From Cyclobacteriaceae bacterium (GTDB lineage Bacteria > Bacteroidota > Bacteroidia > Cytophagales > Cyclobacteriaceae), in assembly GCA_021604845.1 (NCBI GenBank), contig BQJT01000018.1, positions 1 through 34,862 on the forward strand: a stretch of DNA of 34,862 bases, written 5' to 3'. The position numbers and the translations under genes were made by a program. Positions within the stretch are counted from its first letter, which is position 1; the number at the start of each line of letters is the position of its first letter. This document shows positions 9,101 through 18,200 of the stretch, piece by piece. The notes beneath the pieces were generated by a model. That model was not told the origin of the DNA, made no database searches, and saw only the letters and a program-made list of their open reading frames with translations.

Positions 9101-9289
9101 GAGAGTTCGCCAATTAGAAGTATCGATCTTTCGTTATACGGTCGTAACCTGGGATTCCTTTATAACGCTTCAGAAGTGGTTGATCCTAATATGAACGTTG
9201 GAACAGGTAACAACAATGCTTTAGGTCTTGAAGGCTTCGGCATTCCTTCTACCAACACCTATGGGATAAACGCCAGATTTAAGTTTTAA
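6194..9289 (+). CDS. SusC/RagA-family TonB-dependent outer-membrane transporter
   Basis: A 1031-residue importer for oligosaccharides or similar ligands that works with the SusD partner encoded next. It has a signal peptide with likely cleavage after W-A21, a carboxypeptidase-regulatory-like domain (25-98: V-V-T-G-K-I-T, then G-V-N-V-L-I-Q-G-T-T), and a TonB-box-like L-D-E-I-V-V-T-A (102-109). The plug domain carries the family signature L-Y-I-V-D-G-V-P-V and is followed by A-L-Y-G-S-R-A-A-N-G-A-I. The beta-barrel runs to a terminal Phe (A-R-F-K-F), as expected for outer-membrane barrels. The length is normal. There is no N-terminal FecR-interacting signalling extension, so regulation by an ECF sigma/anti-sigma pair is unlikely. 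The divergent LytS/LytTR pair is an alternative. Confidence 0.97.
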   Translation: MRKLLLLLVCMSFALTSVLWAQDRVVTGKITSETGEALPGVNVLIQGTTQGTTTDVDGNYSLNVPSDAANLIYSFVGYRSQVIAIGNRSVIDIGLQEDIAALDEIVVTAFGVERDKKAITYAAQNVNVDDIAKARETNVVNSLAGKVAGLDLVKSSAGVGSASRVILRGNRSVAGNNQPLYIVDGVPVNNSSQGNPSAEGGGVQGGDGISNINPDDIESVTVLKGPNATALYGSRAANGAIVITTKTGTLGQGIGVEFNTNASIDKAYVLTNFQNVYGQGSKGTYVKNGELAWGPRMDGQLVDHWSPNPNFEGPAQYAFSPHNNFEDFFRTGSNLANTLTLTGGSDDVRGYFSYTNTLTKGIVPTNDLQRNNVNVRVDGKLSEKLSFDAKITYFNQKVDNRLATGDSYFNPMRALYRQPSNISLDQARDFEYIDETGTPRQHYWNPNTNGGENVYWMINRTSAEEIRNRVIGLASLRYQFTDNISLQVRSSVDQIYENTEGKQYHDTYTIADAGNYQLRQTHWTEMNNDFLLNYNNMSMFGSDLWSLDVSVGGNLLYQKYEYLETRTDRLLKPNLFVINNTSSIRATQDFNEKRVHSLYAYASVGYNGFLFLDITGRNDWSSTLPQDNWSYFYPSVGLTWVLTDMMDNPPSFLTYAKLRGNYAEVGNDTSPYQLQSVFNFAAGGNLGYAGRGGSLPAESLEPENTKSWEFGFDTKFLDNRLGLNFTWYKTNTFNQLLQIPLPRASGFTSKFINAGNIQNNGIELVLTATPVTNANFTWDMMFNYAMNDSEVIELTDELTEYTTRGRSWMTTIKVVEGQPYGQIFTRAFVRNDAGRVLINDLGLPVTTPGQTVPMGNYNPDWFGGITNNFTFKGVRLDVVIDMRMGGDIFSFTESNLASDGFSDYTLEGRDGFIVDGVKESDGSENDIEVTAEEYWLSLGGRNSPTGEPFRYDASFVRLREVVLGYTLNFESSPIRSIDLSLYGRNLGFLYNASEVVDPNMNVGTGNNNALGLEGFGIPSTNTYGINARFKF

Positions 9290-9307
9290 TTAAGTATGAG
9301 GATTATT

Positions 9308-10846
9308 ATGAAAACATATAAATTTTTAAAAGTAATAGGAGTTGTACTGCTCGCTACGGTGACTTTTGTTGGTTGTACAGATGATTTTCTGGACACCAAC
9401 ACTGACCCGCTGGTGCTGACAGAATTGGATGCTTCATTAATAGGTAATATTTACGCTAGAACTCAGTATCAGGGATTTGATATAGATTACCATCAGACCT
9501 CCCAGAACCTGTTCGCAGATCATTACTGCCAATATTACGCCAATACGCAGAACGCTTTCCCATCGGATCGTTATGTGTTAGTTGGAGGTTGGCTGAATGG
9601 TGCCTGGAACGCGTTTTACGGAGAAATACCCAATAATCTGAGTGTGGTATTGGATGCTACGGATCCAGCGGTAAATCCTGGCTTTGAAACATTGCATGCG
9701 CTGGCTCAAATTTGGAAGGTGATCGTTTATGAACGTAAAACCAACTACTGGGGACCAGTACCCTATTTCTCTGTCAATAACGGTGAATCATCTGTACCCT
9801 ATGATAGTGAAAGGGATATTTACATGGATTTCTTTAGCACCCTGGATAATGCGGTGGCAACATTAAATGCCAACCAGGGAGGGAATGCTTTTGGAGCACA
9901 TGATCAGATTTATGGTGGTGATATAGATCAATGGATACGCTTTGCAAATACCTTGCGATTGCGTATTGCAATGAGAGTATCAGCAGTTGAACCTGGTATT
10001 GCCCAACAAGAAGCCGAGAAGGCGGTGGCAGCCGGTGTGATGACGGATAATAGTCATGATGCCGATTTCCAAACTACCTCAAATTCCATCCATGGTATGA
10101 ATCGTTATACACCCTGGAACGAATTCCGAATGAGTGCCTCCATGGAGAGTGTGCTTAATGGCTACAACGATCCTCGAAGGGAGCATTTCTTCCGTCCGGC
10201 GGTGACCGATGGAGCGTTTAGAGGATTGAGGAACGGCTATGAAATTGTCGATCTTCAAGGCCTTGCGGTATTGGATGTTAACAACCTCTCCGCCATTGGA
10301 CCGAGGTGGGCGGATGTAGCAGCCGCGGATTTTAATCCGTATGAGATTATGCAATCTGCAGAGGCGTATTTCCTTCGAGCCGAAGGCGCTTTAAATGGCT
10401 GGAACATGGGTGGTACTGCCGAGGAGTTTTATAACCTGGGAATTGAGAAAAGCTTAATACACTGGGGCATCACTGATGTTGCTACCATTACTGCTTATCA
10501 GCAAAGTACCAATACTCCGGTAGCTACTCATGATGCACCTGCACCACTTACCACGGTCCCGGTTAAATTTGATCCAGCCAATGCGTTGGAGCAAATACAT
10601 ACCCAGAAGTGGTTGGGTCTATTCCCTGACGGTTGGGAAGCCTGGGCTGAACAACGACGAACCGGATTTCCTAAAAGGTATGCTATTATGGCCTCCGAGA
10701 ATCCGGATGTGGGGGTAAATGAGACTATGCGACGGGCTCAATTTGTCAGTGGAGAATATGAGACAAATGGAGCTGCTGTAAATGATGCCATCACCAAACT
10801 TGGCGGACCTGATTTAGGTAGTACCCGTCTATGGTGGAATCCATAA
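9308..10846 (+). CDS. SusD/RagB-family surface lipoprotein (SusD-like_2 type)
   Basis: A 512-residue nutrient-binding lipoprotein that forms the lid over the SusC barrel. Signal peptide with lipobox F-V-G-C23, followed by T-D-D-F-L-D-T-N-T-D-P, the usual start of the SusD-like_2 (PF12771) group. Helical TPR-like regions include R-F-A-N-T-L-R-L-R-I-A-M-R, and Q-K-W-L-G-L-F-P-D-G-W-E-A-W-A-E near the C-terminus is a strong SusD-like hallmark. An in-frame ATG 12 bp upstream (9296) is possible. I prefer 9308 because it gives a basic N-terminus (M-K-T-Y-K). The gene is 18 bp after SusC in the same operon, and a hairpin terminator follows. Confidence 0.95.
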   Translation: MKTYKFLKVIGVVLLATVTFVGCTDDFLDTNTDPLVLTELDASLIGNIYARTQYQGFDIDYHQTSQNLFADHYCQYYANTQNAFPSDRYVLVGGWLNGAWNAFYGEIPNNLSVVLDATDPAVNPGFETLHALAQIWKVIVYERKTNYWGPVPYFSVNNGESSVPYDSERDIYMDFFSTLDNAVATLNANQGGNAFGAHDQIYGGDIDQWIRFANTLRLRIAMRVSAVEPGIAQQEAEKAVAAGVMTDNSHDADFQTTSNSIHGMNRYTPWNEFRMSASMESVLNGYNDPRREHFFRPAVTDGAFRGLRNGYEIVDLQGLAVLDVNNLSAIGPRWADVAAADFNPYEIMQSAEAYFLRAEGALNGWNMGGTAEEFYNLGIEKSLIHWGITDVATITAYQQSTNTPVATHDAPAPLTTVPVKFDPANALEQIHTQKWLGLFPDGWEAWAEQRRTGFPKRYAIMASENPDVGVNETMRRAQFVSGEYETNGAAVNDAITKLGGPDLGSTRLWWNP

Positions 10847-10863
10847 TAATATAATTAATATTC

Positions 10864-10900
10864 AAAAAAGAAGGCTGCCCGGAATGGCGGCCTTCTTTTT
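10864..10900 (+). terminator. Rho-independent terminator after SusD
   Basis: GAAGGCTGCC (10870-10879) pairs with GGCGGCCTTC (10886-10895), with one G-U pair and a 6-base loop. An A run precedes it and five T residues follow. It closes the SusCD transcript 24 bp after the SusD stop. Confidence 0.9.
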
Positions 10901-10939
10901 AAAATGACAATGGAGGATTGAGTTTACAATTATGATTTT

Positions 10940-11761
10940 ATGGTGAAACAATATAGTAGGCAGATAGCTGTTTGGTTTGTACCAATTTCACTGTTACTCC
11001 TCTATTCTTGCGGTAAACCGAAGCCGGCCGACACCTCACTTTCATTAGACAATTACCTTGATCTTGGCCTACCGGACCCTGAAAATGTCTGGGGTTTTGA
11101 TCAATTCAACCAGGCCTTCAGCACCCTTACGAGATTAAAAATAGACAGTCCTTTTGCATTGCCTTTAAAAACCAGTGCCCGGTCGGGGATGATCTATGAC
11201 AGGATGGTAAGTATTGATAATCTTTCATTCCTACAGGATACCTCGATATCACTCAGCACGAAAGCACATACGGTCAAGAATTTTTTGAGGGTTTATTCGG
11301 ACCTGATGAATCTGTACACCAACGTCCTGATGGAAAAACAATATTATCATCGGGAAATAATAGGAGTCCACCTGTTCGGATTGGAAGTATCGGAAAAAAT
11401 GTTGACCCTGGCGGATCGAATAAATCAATCAAATAGCCCGGAGGACGTTGCATTACAATCCGGATATGCATCAATTCAGGGAATCTATTATTCGGTGCTT
11501 CAGAATCTGCTAGAGGCCCAGAAGAATACGGAATTGTATATGCCAGAGGATCTCGAGCTTTTATCTGATCGTATCAAATCGTCGATTACAACCAACCAAG
11601 GTTTTATTGGTAAAGAGTCGGCAGAGGGTATGGTACTGGCGATGAAAGAAATTACTGAGCTGTTACCGTCCGGCCAGATTAAGGGTAACTATGAGCAGTT
11701 AATCGTATTACTCGAGAAAATTGAAAACAACAAATCAAAAGCAGAGTCTTTTGTAAATTAG
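10940..11761 (+). CDS. Lipoprotein of unknown function
   Basis: A 273-residue protein I do not recognise. The start gives a basic, hydrophobic leader with lipobox L-Y-S-C24, so it is a predicted lipoprotein. The mature part is mostly alpha-helical in appearance, with leucine-rich amphipathic stretches and few glycines or prolines. No catalytic motif is visible. It lies between a SusD terminator and its own hairpin, so it is probably a single-gene transcript. Position between SusCD and the FG-GAP/UnbV lipoprotein suggests a role in the same cell-surface uptake assembly; that is inference from context only. Confidence 0.8.
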   Translation: MVKQYSRQIAVWFVPISLLLLYSCGKPKPADTSLSLDNYLDLGLPDPENVWGFDQFNQAFSTLTRLKIDSPFALPLKTSARSGMIYDRMVSIDNLSFLQDTSISLSTKAHTVKNFLRVYSDLMNLYTNVLMEKQYYHREIIGVHLFGLEVSEKMLTLADRINQSNSPEDVALQSGYASIQGIYYSVLQNLLEAQKNTELYMPEDLELLSDRIKSSITTNQGFIGKESAEGMVLAMKEITELLPSGQIKGNYEQLIVLLEKIENNKSKAESFVN

Positions 11762-11785
11762 TAAATATGTGTACCCTTAGGATTT

Positions 11786-11820
11786 AAAAGTGCCGGGTTT
11801 ACACTGGCACTTTTCTTTTA
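11786..11820 (+). terminator. Hairpin terminator after the small lipoprotein gene
   Basis: AAAAGTGCC (11786-11794) pairs perfectly with GGCACTTTT (11806-11814) across an 11-base loop, followed by more T-rich sequence. It lies 24 bp after the lipoprotein stop and 30 bp before the next start, so the downstream gene probably needs its own promoter or read-through. Confidence 0.82.
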
Positions 11821-11849
11821 TCTTTACTTACACTCAAAATACGTGACGT

Positions 11850-14800
11850 ATGGTAAAATGGTCATGCCTGCTACTTATTAGTACATTGATTGGTACATCC
11901 TGCCGGGAAAATGAGCCGGAGACACTGTTTTCACTACTTCCCAGTAAGGAAACCAACATCGATTTCCAAAACCTGGTTAAGGAAACCGAAGTTTTTAATG
12001 TACTGGAATACGGCTATTTCTACAATGGTGGAGGAGTTGCAATAGGCGATATTAATAATGATGGACTACCTGATATCTACTTCACCGGTAATATGGTGGC
12101 CAGTCATTTGTATTTAAACAAAGGAAATTGGGAATTTGAGGAAATAGCAGAACGCGCCGGGGTGGCTGCCTCCGGGCTTTGGAATACCGGTACTACCATG
12201 GCGGATGTCAATGGTGACGGGTACCTGGATATTTATGTTTGCAGGTCTGCTGCAGCCAGTGCGGCAAACAGGAAGAATCTACTTTTTATAAACAATCGAG
12301 ACCTGACCTTTTCAGAGCAGGCTGCCTCCAAAGGGCTGGCGGATCCCGGGTATTCAACTCAGGCGGCATTCTTTGACTACGACCAGGATGGAGATCTGGA
12401 TATGTACCTGCTCAATCACAGTGTCCAGGAGTATGCAGGATTTAGTAACCTCACCCATACTTTGAAAACCCGGAATAATCGAGACCACGGTGATAAGTTA
12501 TTTCGCAACGACGGCTCGCAGTTCACCAATGTTACCCAGACTGCCGGTATTAAAACAAATGTTTTGGGTTTCGGCCTGGGCATTGGGATATCGGATGTAA
12601 ATGATGATGGCTGGCCTGATGTTTATGTATCGAACGATTACAACGAAGAGGATTATCTCTACATTAACCAACAGGATGGCACTTTTACCGACCAACTGAA
12701 AGATTACATGGCACACGTGTCCCTGTTTTCCATGGGCTCGGATATTGCTGACTTTAATAATGACGGTTACCCGGATATAATGACTCTTGATATGCTTCCT
12801 GAAGATAACTACCGGCAAAAGCTGGTTTCCGGACCGGACAACTATGATAAATATCAAAGGCTTATCACTTCAGGGTTTTATCACCAGTCAATGCGAAATA
12901 TGCTTCAATTGAACCATCAGGGGTTGGGATTTAGTGAAATCGGGCAGTTTGCCGGAGTTTCCAATACCGATTGGAGCTGGTCTTCTCTGTTTGCTGATTT
13001 TGATAACGACGGATTTAAGGATCTTTTTATTACAAATGGTTATCAACGGGACTATACCAATATGGATTTTATGAATTTCCTGGTAAGCGAAACGCTTAGA
13101 GAGCAAGCCGGGGGGGAGGCACTGGCCACTATGGAAACCATTGAGCAAATGCCCTCCATTTTGGTACCAAATTACATATATCAGAATCAGGGGGATCTAA
13201 CTTTTGAAAAGAAAACTGAAGCATGGGGGATGAATCAACCCTCTTTATCCAACGGTGCCGCCTATGCTGATTTAGATAACGATGGAGACCTGGACCTGGT
13301 AGTAAATAATGTAAATGAGCAAGCTTTTATCTATCGCAACAACGCCAGGGAGCTGAATCAGAACAACTACATCACTATCAAATTAGTGGGGAACGACTTA
13401 AATACCCGGGGTGTGGGAAGCAAAGTAACTGTTCACTGCAATGATGATCAGTATGTACAGGAACTGATGCCAACCCGCGGCTACCAGTCAGCGGTTGATC
13501 ACACTCTGGTTTTTGGCCTTGGTTCCTGCCAGTTAGTTGATAGTATTACAGTGATATGGCCTAACGGGATGCAACAGCTAATTTCCGGGCAACCTGTGAA
13601 TCAATCCATCACTATTGATCAATCCCAGGCAGTTGACAAGCCACTTAATACTAAAGAACCGGCCAGTCCAAAGCTACTTTCTGAAATTCCAGTTAACATC
13701 TATAAACATATCGAAAACCCCTATATCGATTTTAAAAAACAGCAGTTATTGCCTCACAAATTGTCCACCATGGGCCCCCGTATAGCAGTTACGGATTTAA
13801 ACGGGGATAAGCTTGATGACCTGTACATTGGCGGTTCCAAAGGCTATTCTGGTCAGGTCCTGCAACAGTTGCCTTCAGGTGAGTTTAATATATATTTGGA
13901 GACTGACCCGGAATTTGAAGATGTAGGAAGCTTGTTTTTCGATGCTGATCAGGATGGAGACATGGATCTGTATATAGTTAGTGGAGGAGAAGATTTTCTG
14001 GCAGGAGATTCCTTGCTGCAAGACCGGCTATACAGAAACCAGGGTCAGGGTAACCTGGTTCGAGATCATCTCGCGCTACCTGAAATGAGGGTGTCCGGCT
14101 CTTCTGTATCTGCAGCTGATTACGACCAGGATGGTGACCTTGATTTATTTGTGGGAGGTCGTTTAATACCAGGTGCATACCCGGAATCGCCGCGAAGTTA
14201 TTTGCTTCAAAACGATGGACAGGGCAAATTTACGGATGTAACCGAGCAGGTAAATGCACAGCTAATGCATCCCGGGTTGGTTACGGATGTTCTATGGTCA
14301 GATTATAATGGCGATCAATGGGAAGATTTAATACTAGTAGGAGAATGGATGCCCGTCAGGATTTTTCAGAATAACCAGGGTAATCTGGATGAAGTGTCAT
14401 CCAGTGCTGGAACGGATCTTCTCAGTGGATGGTGGAACCGGGTTCAGGAATACGACCTGGATCAGGATGGCGATGCCGATTACCTGCTGGGCAACTTTGG
14501 ATGGAACTCTCAAATTACAGCTTCACAACAACGTCCCGTAACCCTCCATACCAAGGATTTCGACGGGAATGGTCAACTGGATCCTATTTTGTGCTACTAC
14601 GTAGGAGAAAAAAGTTACCCGGCATTCTCCAAAGATGATTTGGAAAAGCAGCTCCCACTAATTAAGAAAAAGTATCTCAAATACGCCGATTACGCCGATC
14701 AAACCATAACGGATATATTCACACCTGAAGAGTTGGAAGGAGTTCATGTACTGGAAGCAAGAGAGCTATCATCAGGTTATCTCCGGAACCTGGGCGAAGG

Positions 14801-15137
14801 AAAATTCCGGTTTGAAGCGTTTCCAGCAGTTTCACAACTTGCACCGGTGTATGCTATAATGGTGGATCACCTGGATGCCGACGATATACCGGATATAGTT
14901 TTAGCGGGAAATTTCATGGGTAGCCGGGTGAAATTTGGTAGCTACGATGCCAGTATGGGAACCGTGTTAAAGGGAGTTGGCAATGGAAGTTTTCAGGTTC
15001 TTTCACCTTCTATCAGTGGGTTAATGGTGAAAGGTGAAGTAAGAGATATTGCCATGATCAATACTGCAAGTAATAGTCGCTGGGTGCTGTTCGGCAGAAA
15101 CAATGAAACGGTAAGTGTTTTCAAGGTAAACAAATAG
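11850..15137 (+). CDS. FG-GAP/VCBS-repeat lipoprotein with ASPIC/UnbV domain
   Basis: A 1095-residue exported lipoprotein (lipobox I-G-T-S-C18). The N-terminal half is a beta-propeller-type array of FG-GAP/VCBS repeats with calcium-binding D-x-(D/N)-x-D-G loops near residues 67, 119, 176, 249, 301, 383 and 474. An ASPIC/UnbV-like segment follows at about 523-590 (V-G-S-K-V-T-V, G-Y-Q-S-A-V-D-H-T-L-V-F-G-L-G, V-I-W-P-N-G). A second set of repeats runs from about 640 to near the C-terminus. Proteins like this are common beside SusCD pairs in Bacteroidota and are thought to bind ligands or act in adhesion at the surface, but their biochemical role is not settled. There is no catalytic signature. 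It is preceded by a terminator and followed by a 120-bp gap. Confidence 0.92.
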   Translation: MVKWSCLLLISTLIGTSCRENEPETLFSLLPSKETNIDFQNLVKETEVFNVLEYGYFYNGGGVAIGDINNDGLPDIYFTGNMVASHLYLNKGNWEFEEIAERAGVAASGLWNTGTTMADVNGDGYLDIYVCRSAAASAANRKNLLFINNRDLTFSEQAASKGLADPGYSTQAAFFDYDQDGDLDMYLLNHSVQEYAGFSNLTHTLKTRNNRDHGDKLFRNDGSQFTNVTQTAGIKTNVLGFGLGIGISDVNDDGWPDVYVSNDYNEEDYLYINQQDGTFTDQLKDYMAHVSLFSMGSDIADFNNDGYPDIMTLDMLPEDNYRQKLVSGPDNYDKYQRLITSGFYHQSMRNMLQLNHQGLGFSEIGQFAGVSNTDWSWSSLFADFDNDGFKDLFITNGYQRDYTNMDFMNFLVSETLREQAGGEALATMETIEQMPSILVPNYIYQNQGDLTFEKKTEAWGMNQPSLSNGAAYADLDNDGDLDLVVNNVNEQAFIYRNNARELNQNNYITIKLVGNDLNTRGVGSKVTVHCNDDQYVQELMPTRGYQSAVDHTLVFGLGSCQLVDSITVIWPNGMQQLISGQPVNQSITIDQSQAVDKPLNTKEPASPKLLSEIPVNIYKHIENPYIDFKKQQLLPHKLSTMGPRIAVTDLNGDKLDDLYIGGSKGYSGQVLQQLPSGEFNIYLETDPEFEDVGSLFFDADQDGDMDLYIVSGGEDFLAGDSLLQDRLYRNQGQGNLVRDHLALPEMRVSGSSVSAADYDQDGDLDLFVGGRLIPGAYPESPRSYLLQNDGQGKFTDVTEQVNAQLMHPGLVTDVLWSDYNGDQWEDLILVGEWMPVRIFQNNQGNLDEVSSSAGTDLLSGWWNRVQEYDLDQDGDADYLLGNFGWNSQITASQQRPVTLHTKDFDGNGQLDPILCYYVGEKSYPAFSKDDLEKQLPLIKKKYLKYADYADQTITDIFTPEELEGVHVLEARELSSGYLRNLGEGKFRFEAFPAVSQLAPVYAIMVDHLDADDIPDIVLAGNFMGSRVKFGSYDASMGTVLKGVGNGSFQVLSPSISGLMVKGEVRDIAMINTASNSRWVLFGRNNETVSVFKVNK

Positions 15138-15257
15138 AAGCAGGTTCGGTTGTCTTATTTAATGAAACTCGAATGACTTTGTTTAAATTGTTTTGGTTAT
15201 ATAAGCTATTTTTAGCTTTTTCAATCACTTCAGATTATTCAAAACTAAAAGATCTCT

Positions 15258-18200
15258 ATGGGGTTAAGAATTTTAAAAACTGGGTTGCTAATATGTTTGC
15301 TATTTGCTACTAGCTATGGGCAACAAGTCACAATATCTGAACAATCTCAATTGTTTAAAACATATTCGTTCGGGGACCCTAACCCGATACCTGTATTAAC
15401 CTCTAACACCAAAATTTATCCCTATCATAAGTTCGACGGTTATGACACCCAGGCTAAGGATGCATCCTGGAAAGTTGTTACCCTGGAGAACGACTATATC
15501 CAGGTATTTGTGCTGCCAGAAGTTGGAGGGAAAGTGTGGGGAGGGATCGATAAATCTACCGGACAGGAGTTTATTTACAGGAATGAAGTGATGAAATTTC
15601 GTAATATTTCTATGCGAGGACCATGGACCTCCGGCGGTATTGAATTCAATTTTGGGATTATCGGGCATCACCCATCCACTGCCACTCCAGTAGATTATCT
15701 TATTCGGGAAAATGAAGATGGTAGCGTTAGTTGCATTGTTGGAAATATAGACCTTCCTTCAAGAACGCAGTGGAGAGTAAATATCACGCTCTTACCAGAT
15801 AAGTCTTATTTCGAAACCAAAGCGTTGTGGTACAACCCCACTCCGAATACCCAGAGTTACTACAACTGGATGACCGCTGCTGCCTTTGCTACTGAAGACC
15901 TGGAATTTTTTACACCGGGCAACCAATACTTGATGCATAGTGGAGAGGCCAAATCATGGCCCTATGATAACGAACGGCATAATCTGGCCAAATATTCAGA
16001 GAATAATTTTGGAGGGAGCAAATCCTATCACGTTGTAGGCGAGTACAATGACTTTTTTGGAGGTTATTTCCATAATGACAAATACGGGTTCGGACACTGG
16101 TCTACTTATGAGGAAATGCCAGGACAAAAACTTTGGATATGGGCGTTGTCCAGGTCAGGGGGAATTTGGGAGGATTTATTAACTGACAATGATGGTCAAT
16201 ATATAGAATTCCAGGCGGGCCGTCTTCTTGATCAGTATAGTCCTGGCAACCATAAAAATCCCATCACTCAAGTGCCTTTCGGTTCATATTATACCGACAG
16301 TTGGCGAGAATTATGGTTTCCCTATAACGAAATTGGAGGTTTGTCAGAAGTTAGTCCTGTAGCGGCCATGCACGTGGTGCGTACAAACGGAACGGTTACC
16401 ATCGGAATTAACGGACTAGCCAATGTCAGTGGTACCCTAATAGCTAAAACCGCTGATAAAGAACTGTTAAGAAAGGAGATTACCCTGACCCCATCCGAAG
16501 TCCTGTTGGAAACCATATCCCTGCCATATTCAACAGAGATTGAGGTAATGGTAAAAGAAATGGATCTTCACTACAAAAGTGGCGCCACTGAAAATAACCT
16601 GAAGAGGCCCTTTGAGTACCCTGAATTCACACAGGTCAATGCTTCAACTGAACTTTATAGCCAGGGGTTGGAAGATCTGCAGTTTCGTGAATTCAGAAAG
16701 GCACGTATTGCTTTTGAACAGTGCCTGGAGCTGGATCCGACGCATGTTGAAGCGCGTGCAGCATTGGCAGAAATTTTCTTTAGAAATGCTGAATACGATT
16801 TCGCATTGGAACAGGTGAATACGGCGCTTCAACTGGATACCTACAGACCCTATAGCAATTATGTTGCTGGTAACATCTACCGGGCCCAGGGGGATTACTC
16901 AAATGCCATGGAATCATTTGGTTGGGCTGCGCGCTCATTGGACTTTCGATCGGCAGCTTATACCCAAATGTCGGAACTCGCATTCGCAAAGGGCAGGGTA
17001 TTGGAAGCCGAGGATCTTGCAAATAAGGCATTGAGTTTTAATACCGCAAACATAAGTGCACTACAGTTGTTAACCGTGTTATATCGGCGAACAAACCGCC
17101 CGGATAAGGCGAAGAACACATTGTCCAGGTTAATGGAGATCGACCCGCTAAACCATCTGGGACATTTTGAGCTGTCGAAATATCATACGGATTACCATCT
17201 GGAAGAACATTTTCGCAGTGAATTGGTTGAACAAACTTACCTGGAGCTGGCAATTAGTTACTTTAATATGGGTCAATACCCGGAAGCCAAAGAGATTCTA
17301 TCAGGAACAGATCATGTTGTGGCCTGGTTGTGGATGGCATATTTGGAACGAGACAACCAGGATGAATCAACCCGCTGGTTGGAGCAGGTTAAAAAAAGTA
17401 AGGTTGAGTTCGTATTCCCGTTTAGGAGAGAAACAATAGCAGTATTGGAATGGGCAGAACGTACCGATAACCACTGGAAGTTCAAGTATTATTTGGGTTT
17501 GGTTTATTGGGGGAAAGACCGCTTATCGGAAGCCGCCCGATTGATGAACATGTACCGGTTTAATCCGGATGAAGTAGTTTTCTATCTGTCCAGGGCCTTA
17601 TTGCTAAACGAATTTGATGGCACAGACCAGTTGCAGGACCTCGAGAAAGCCATGAACCTTGATTCTGATAATTGGCGTGTCTGGAGTAATATGGTGGAAT
17701 ATTATTCAAAACAGGGGAACTACGAAAAGGAGTTGGAGCTGGCAGATATGGCATTTAAGAAGTGGCCTGAAAATTACGACCTTGGATTGTCTTATGCCAG
17801 ATCACTGCTTCATAATAAGCAGTATAGTAAGTGTATAAGCCAATTGAAAAAATTCCAGATTTTGCCATTTGAAGGCGCTGGAGGCAGCAGGGTTATTTAC
17901 GAACGGGCTTATCTTGGCGAAGCTATGAGAGTGATGGAGCGTGGTCAATATAATAAGGCCATAACGCTGCTGGAGGATGCCAAGAAGTGGCCTGAAAATC
18001 TGGGAGTAGGTAAGCCTTATGCTCCTGAGCAAAGACAGATTGATTATTTACAAGGAATTTGTTACCAACAACTGGGTCAAACTTCCAATCAGGTGGTAAG
18101 TGAAAGGGCCCTGGAGGAGTATACTTTAAAGTATTACAAAAATGGCCACCCAGCTAATATTTTGGGAATATTGAGTCTTAGCTCAAACAACAAAGCTAAA

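Noticed and set aside
15203-15218. AAGCTA/TAGCTT inverted repeat with T-rich tail after the FG-GAP gene
   Set aside because: The stem is only 6 bp and A/T-rich, too weak to call as a terminator.
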